A stretch of DNA of 64,000 nucleotides from SW4 sp042466115 (GTDB taxonomy: Bacteria > Pseudomonadota > Alphaproteobacteria > Rhodobacterales > Rhodobacteraceae), in NCBI RefSeq assembly GCF_042466115.1, contig NZ_JAXHBQ010000001.1, positions 2,232,001-2,296,000 of the forward strand. Reading direction: 5' to 3'. The position numbers were made by a program, and so were the translations under genes. Positions within the stretch are counted from its first letter, which is position 1. Every line of letters starts with the position of its first letter. Below, in pieces: positions 60,274 through 64,000 of the stretch. The notes under the pieces were generated by a model, which ran no database searches, was not told where the DNA came from, and saw only the letters and a list, made by a program, of their open reading frames with translations.

Positions 60274-62298
60274 ATGTCAGATTATCCCCACCTCCTTGCC
60301 CCGCTTGATCTGGGTTTCACCACACTGAAGAACCGCGTGTTGATGGGGTCGATGCACACAGGGCTTGAGGAAACCAAAGACTGGAACCGTGTTGCGGAGT
60401 TTTACGCTGAACGGGCGCGCGGCGGTGTTGGCCTGATGGTCACAGGAGGCATGGCCCCGAACCGTGAAGGCGGCGTTTTCCCCGGCGCGGCGGGCCTGTT
60501 CAGTGATCAGGACATTGAAAACCACCGCATCGTCACCGACCGTGTGCATGGCGCGGATGGCAAGATTGCCATGCAGATCCTGCACGCGGGCCGCTATGCC
60601 TATAGCCCCGAATGTGTCGCGCCCAGCCCGGTAAAGTCGCCCATCTCGCCCTTTCCCCCCAAAGAACTGGACGAGGACGGCATCGAAAAGCAGATCAGCG
60701 ATATCGTCACCGCTGCCACGCGCGCACAGCAAGCGGGCTATGACGGGGTCGAGGTGATGGGATCGGAGGGGTATTTCCTCAACCAGTTCCTTGTGACCCA
60801 TACCAACAAGCGCACAGACCACTGGGGCGGATCGTATGAAAACCGGATGCGCCTGCCCGTCGAAGTCGTGCGCCGTGTCCGCGCCGCTGTCGGCCCCGAT
60901 TTCATCGTGATTTACCGCCTGTCGATGATCGATCTGATCCCGAACGGGTCCACCTGGGACGAGGTCGTGACGCTGGCCCGCGCGATTGAAACGGCGGGTG
61001 CCACGATCCTGAACACCGGCATCGGCTGGCACGAGGCCCGCATCCCGACCATCGCCACATCCGTGCCGCGCCGTGCCTTCACATGGGTCACAAAGAAACT
61101 GATGGGGCAGGTGGGCATTCCGGTGATCACCTCAAACCGGATCAACACGCCGCAAGTGGGCGAAGACGTGCTGGCCGATGGCTGCGCCGATATGGTCAGC
61201 ATGGCGCGCCCGTTTCTGGCCGATCCGCATTTCGTCGCCAAGGCGGCGGCGGGCAAAGCGGCGGAAATTGCGCCCTGCATCGCCTGTAACCAGGCCTGCC
61301 TTGATCACACATTCAGCGGCAAGATGAGCACCTGTCTGGTGAACCCGCAGGCCTGCCATGAAACCGAACTGGTGATCGCGCCGGCCACTGCCGCGAAATC
61401 CATCGCCGTGGTTGGTGCTGGTCCCGCGGGCCTGTCCGCCGCGATCACGGCTGCGGAACGCGGGCACGCCGTCACCCTGTTCGACAAGGCAGATGAAATC
61501 GGCGGCCAGTTGAACATGGCCAAACAGGTGCCCGGCAAAGAGGAATTCTGGGGTCTGGTGGATTATTACCGTGCGATGGTCGCCAAAACGGGCGTAACTC
61601 TGCGCCTTGGCACCACCGCCACCGCCGACGATCTGGCGGGTTTTGACGAGGTGATCATCGCCACAGGCGTCATCCCCCGCGACCCCGCAATCCCCGGGCA
61701 AGACGGCCCCAACGTGCTTTCCTATATCGACGTGCTGCGTGGCAAGGCGCCGGTCGGCAAGCGCGTGGCGATCATCGGCGCGGGCGGGATCGGGTTTGAC
61801 GTGGCCGAGTTTCTGGTCACAGACGACAGCCCGACCGAGGATTTGCAGGAATGGCTGCAAGAATGGGGCGTCGGTGATCCCGAACAGCAACGCGGCGGCT
61901 TGCGCCCCGAAGGCCCGCAGCCTGACGCAGCGGTGCGCGAGGTGACGCTGCTGCAACGCAAGGCGCAAAAGCTGGGCAAGGGATTGGGCAAGACCACAGG
62001 CTGGATCCACCGCGCCGCGCTCAAGATGAAGAACGTCGAAATGATCGGCGGCGTGAACTACGAACGGATCGACGCGGACGGGCTGCACGTGTCATTCGGC
62101 GAGGTCCGCGAGCGGCCCACGTTGATCGCCGTGGACACTGTGGTCCTCTGCGCCGGACAACTGCCCGAACGCACACTGGCCGACGACCTGACCGCACGGG
62201 GCGTAACGCCCCACATTATCGGCGGCGCAGACGTGGCCGCCGAACTCGACGCCAAGCGCGCGATTGATCAGGGGACACGGCTGGCGGCAGCGTTTTAG
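60274..62298 (+). CDS. fadH: NADPH-dependent 2,4-dienoyl-CoA reductase
   Basis: 674 residues, the normal FadH length. An N-terminal FMN TIM-barrel (old yellow enzyme family, residues 1-350), the 4Fe-4S motif CIACNQACLDHTFSGKMSTC (about 335-354), then FAD/NAD(P) domains with VVGAGPAGLSAAITAAERGHAVTLFDK and AIIGAGGIGFDVAEFL. It reduces 2,4-dienoyl-CoA in beta-oxidation of unsaturated fatty acids. The stop codon overlaps the convergent HEAT gene by four bases. Confidence 0.95.
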   Translation: MSDYPHLLAPLDLGFTTLKNRVLMGSMHTGLEETKDWNRVAEFYAERARGGVGLMVTGGMAPNREGGVFPGAAGLFSDQDIENHRIVTDRVHGADGKIAMQILHAGRYAYSPECVAPSPVKSPISPFPPKELDEDGIEKQISDIVTAATRAQQAGYDGVEVMGSEGYFLNQFLVTHTNKRTDHWGGSYENRMRLPVEVVRRVRAAVGPDFIVIYRLSMIDLIPNGSTWDEVVTLARAIETAGATILNTGIGWHEARIPTIATSVPRRAFTWVTKKLMGQVGIPVITSNRINTPQVGEDVLADGCADMVSMARPFLADPHFVAKAAAGKAAEIAPCIACNQACLDHTFSGKMSTCLVNPQACHETELVIAPATAAKSIAVVGAGPAGLSAAITAAERGHAVTLFDKADEIGGQLNMAKQVPGKEEFWGLVDYYRAMVAKTGVTLRLGTTATADDLAGFDEVIIATGVIPRDPAIPGQDGPNVLSYIDVLRGKAPVGKRVAIIGAGGIGFDVAEFLVTDDSPTEDLQEWLQEWGVGDPEQQRGGLRPEGPQPDAAVREVTLLQRKAQKLGKGLGKTTGWIHRAALKMKNVEMIGGVNYERIDADGLHVSFGEVRERPTLIAVDTVVLCAGQLPERTLADDLTARGVTPHIIGGADVAAELDAKRAIDQGTRLAAAF

Positions 62299-62804
62299 CC
62301 GCCGCGCAAATTGCGCGCTCGCGCCCTGACCGAAGCCGCCTTGTCACCCTCTGCCTGCGCACGGGCCTCTGCGGCCGATGCCGCGTAGGCGGGGTGCTGT
62401 TCAGCCAGATGCACAAGCGCATTCAACCCCCATGCGCGCAGGAAAGGGCGCGGATGATCTGCCAGCCCTTTGGTCCATTCGAAAACCTTTTTCGCCTTGG
62501 TGTCTGGGATATCAAGGTATGGCAGCGATTGGGCGAAATGCAGCTTGACCTGCCAGGTTGGCAAATCGGGAAGGGCACCAATAACCCGGTTGACCAACGG
62601 CGGGGCTACAACGGCTTTGCGTTCCAATGCATGCTTCAGCAGCCAGCTTGCCCCCTCGACAACCGTGGCGTTTTCGCTTTGGCAAAGGGCGATCAGATCA
62701 GCGATGAACCCGTCATCTGAGCCGAACTTAGCAAACGCAGCGTTCAAGGACGTAGTGTCTGCCCCGTCATATCGTTCAAGGTAAATGGCCAGATCATCTG
62801 CCAT
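62295..62804 (-). CDS. HEAT-repeat-like protein
   Basis: 169 residues from the ATG at 62804-62802; a longer ORF upstream to 63041 is not supported by a ribosome site and would run into the LysR gene. It is all-helical, with paired helices such as SLNAAFAKFGSDDGFIADLIALCQSENATVVEGASWLLKHALE and RPFLRAWGLNALVHLAEQHPAY, compatible with HEAT/armadillo-like repeats. It has a basic tail (ARARNLRGG). There is no catalytic motif. The role is unknown; it is divergent from a LysR gene. Confidence 0.65.
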   Translation of the reverse strand: MADDLAIYLERYDGADTTSLNAAFAKFGSDDGFIADLIALCQSENATVVEGASWLLKHALERKAVVAPPLVNRVIGALPDLPTWQVKLHFAQSLPYLDIPDTKAKKVFEWTKGLADHPRPFLRAWGLNALVHLAEQHPAYAASAAEARAQAEGDKAASVRARARNLRGG

Positions 62805-62866
62805 ATTTTCGCGCCCCGCGTTGCAAATCACCGGGCAATCATGCCCTTTGCAACCCATTCGGCAAA

Positions 62867-62897
62867 GCAGGAAACCCACCGTTTCCCTGTTTCCTGC
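62867..62897. promoter_or_regulatory. Inverted repeat GCAGGAAAC-N13-GTTTCCTGC in the HEAT-LysR intergenic region
   Basis: Perfect 9-bp arms (62867-62875 and 62889-62897) lie between the divergent genes, 62 bp from the HEAT-like start and 109 bp from the LysR start. The inner part reads GGAAAC-N5-GTTTCC (62870-62886), the reverse orientation of the other GTTTCC/GGAAAC palindromes. A LysR operator is the simplest reading. Confidence 0.4.
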
Positions 62898-63006
62898 CTC
62901 GCAACAGTCCTGCGAATACCCCGCAATTGTCAGGCCCGTGTCCAAGTCCTGCCCGATTTGAGGGCGATACAAATCCTCGAACAAAGACGCAAACCGAGGA
63001 ACGAGA

Positions 63007-63912
63007 ATGGATCGCCTGACCGAAATGGAAGCCTTTGCCACAGTGGTGGATCAAGGCGGATTTACCGACGCGGCCAAGAAGATGGGGATTTCAAAATCCG
63101 CTGTCTCCAAGCACGTATCCTCACTTGAGGCCCGCCTTGGCGCGCGCCTTTTGAACCGGACAACGCGCCGTGTCAGCCCCACGGAAATCGGGCTTGCCTA
63201 TTACGACCGCGCACGCCGTGTGTTGAATGACGCTGGCGAAGCGGATGCGCTGGTCACATCCATGCAATCTGCGCCTTCAGGTCTGTTGCGGATCAGTGTG
63301 GCGACAGATTTTGGCGTCAATCACCTGTCTCCCGTATTGGGCGATTTCCTGACCGAATTCCCTGATATTACGGTGAACATGGTCCTCAACAACCGCTTTG
63401 TTGAACTGATCAGCGAAGGGTTCGACATGGCGATCCGCATTGGCGAACTTGAGGACAGCACCCTGCGTGCCCGCAAGCTGACCGAAACCAGCCGCCGGAT
63501 GATCGCCAGCCCTGCCTATTTCGAAAAGCACGGTCGCCCTGAAAAAATCGACGATCTGAACGAGCACAAACTGCTGCACTATTCCAATCAGGCAAATTCC
63601 GCTGTGTGGAAGCTTACAGCCCCGTCGGGCGAAAAGCGTCAGGTCCGCACCGCGGGTGGTCTGACAGTGAATGACGGACAATCCCTTCTGAACGCCGCGA
63701 TCAGCGGTCTTGGTATCGCCTATCTCCCCAGCTTCCTTTACGCGGATGCGATGGCACAGGGGCTGGTCGTAGATGCGATCCCCGAACTGCCGATGGATAC
63801 CCAAGGCATTTATGCCGTCTATCCGCCGGGCCGTTTCACACAGCCCAAAGTGCGCGCATTCATTGATTTCCTTGTCCATTCCTTTGCCGAAAAAGGGCCG
63901 GACGCCTGGTAA
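63007..63912 (+). CDS. LysR-family transcriptional regulator
   Basis: 301 residues. The helix-turn-helix is FATVVDQGGFTDAAKKMGISKSAVSKHVSSLEARLG (about 9-44), followed by an LTTR effector domain. LRISVATDFGVNHLSPVLGDFLTEFPDITVNMVLNN is the early domain segment. GAGGAACGAGA precedes the ATG by a few bases. The divergent gene is the HEAT-like protein; the intergenic palindrome at 62867-62897 suits a control site. A clear terminator follows at 63952. Confidence 0.92.
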   Translation: MDRLTEMEAFATVVDQGGFTDAAKKMGISKSAVSKHVSSLEARLGARLLNRTTRRVSPTEIGLAYYDRARRVLNDAGEADALVTSMQSAPSGLLRISVATDFGVNHLSPVLGDFLTEFPDITVNMVLNNRFVELISEGFDMAIRIGELEDSTLRARKLTETSRRMIASPAYFEKHGRPEKIDDLNEHKLLHYSNQANSAVWKLTAPSGEKRQVRTAGGLTVNDGQSLLNAAISGLGIAYLPSFLYADAMAQGLVVDAIPELPMDTQGIYAVYPPGRFTQPKVRAFIDFLVHSFAEKGPDAW

Positions 63913-63951
63913 CGACACAACATGATCCCATAGGGTGCAACGCCCCACTTA

Positions 63952-63977
63952 ACGCAGCCTTCGGGCTGCGTTTTTTT
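63952..63977 (+). terminator. Intrinsic terminator after the LysR gene
   Basis: ACGCAGCC (63952-63959) pairs with GGCTGCGT (63964-63971) around TTCG, followed by TTTTTTT. It lies 40 bp after the LysR stop. This is the strongest terminator signal in the window. Confidence 0.9.
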
Positions 63978-64000
63978 GTGTGGGGATGGGTCAAGACCCA

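Noticed and set aside
1..64000. CRISPR arrays, tRNA or rRNA genes, prophage or integrase genes
   Set aside because: No regularly spaced repeats, cloverleaf-type sequences, rRNA motifs or phage-like gene runs were seen.

Overview
The window is a gene-dense, GC-rich (roughly 60%) alphaproteobacterial chromosome segment. Gene content and gene order point to the family Rhodobacteraceae, most likely the marine Roseobacter group. The indicators are the ccoNOQP/ccoGHIS clusters next to usp, fnrL and an anaerobic coproporphyrinogen oxidase gene, leuC and leuD separated by a small Tat-signal gene, an RTX protein, DUF2794 and DUF4139 proteins, and glutathione-dependent formaldehyde oxidation. No rRNA, tRNA, CRISPR array, prophage or intact insertion sequence was seen. 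The segment is mostly core chromosome with small accessory insertions.

Layout. 1-1.3 kb: gpmI (partial), rlmH and rsfS on the minus strand. 1.5-3.2 kb: an ABC-F ATPase gene with a leader that looks like an attenuator (short ORF with a strong Shine-Dalgarno and two competing hairpins). 3.3-7.0 kb: RTX protein, MFS transporter, MscS-type channel. 7.3-16.2 kb: leucine biosynthesis (leuC, leuD, leuB) with a Tat-signal gene, a membrane protein, an EEP-family protein, an epimerase, a LysR regulator and an EamA transporter. Two genes here, leuD and the membrane protein, are each broken by a single-base frameshift.

16.2-27.3 kb is the microaerobic respiration block. ccoNOQP (cbb3 oxidase) and ccoGHIS (its assembly factors) are separate minus-strand units divided by a terminator. 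FNR boxes lie in front of ccoN, ccoG and the divergent usp gene, and fnrL itself and hemN follow. 27.4-36.8 kb: MFS, asd, an isoprenylcysteine-methyltransferase-like protein, a DUF4139 protein, a carbonic anhydrase-SbtA-SbtB bicarbonate unit, an M17 aminopeptidase and an NlpC/P60 hydrolase.

36.8-48.3 kb: DUF2794, an unnamed candidate structured small RNA sharing a two-way terminator with an I78-inhibitor lipoprotein gene, class III alcohol dehydrogenase, a beta-lactamase-like hydrolase, a TetR regulator with four recognisable operators, mbfA with an Irr-type iron-control box, then a run of co-directional metabolic genes including S-formylglutathione hydrolase. 49.6-50.3 kb is a 0.7-kb stretch without a recognisable gene that looks like decayed repeat or insertion-sequence material. 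50.3-64 kb: zapE, LysM and rhodanese proteins, folC-accD, ilvD, a lipoprotein, a two-gene unit of unknown function, a methyltransferase, fadH, a HEAT-like protein and a LysR regulator.

The most notable non-coding signals are the ABC-F leader, the candidate RNA at 37246-37343, a TGTTTCC-N5-GGAAACA palindrome shared by two loci 55 kb apart (RTX gene and the 58.5-kb gene pair), and the TetR operator cluster. All functional statements come from reading motifs and gene order; no database search was run.
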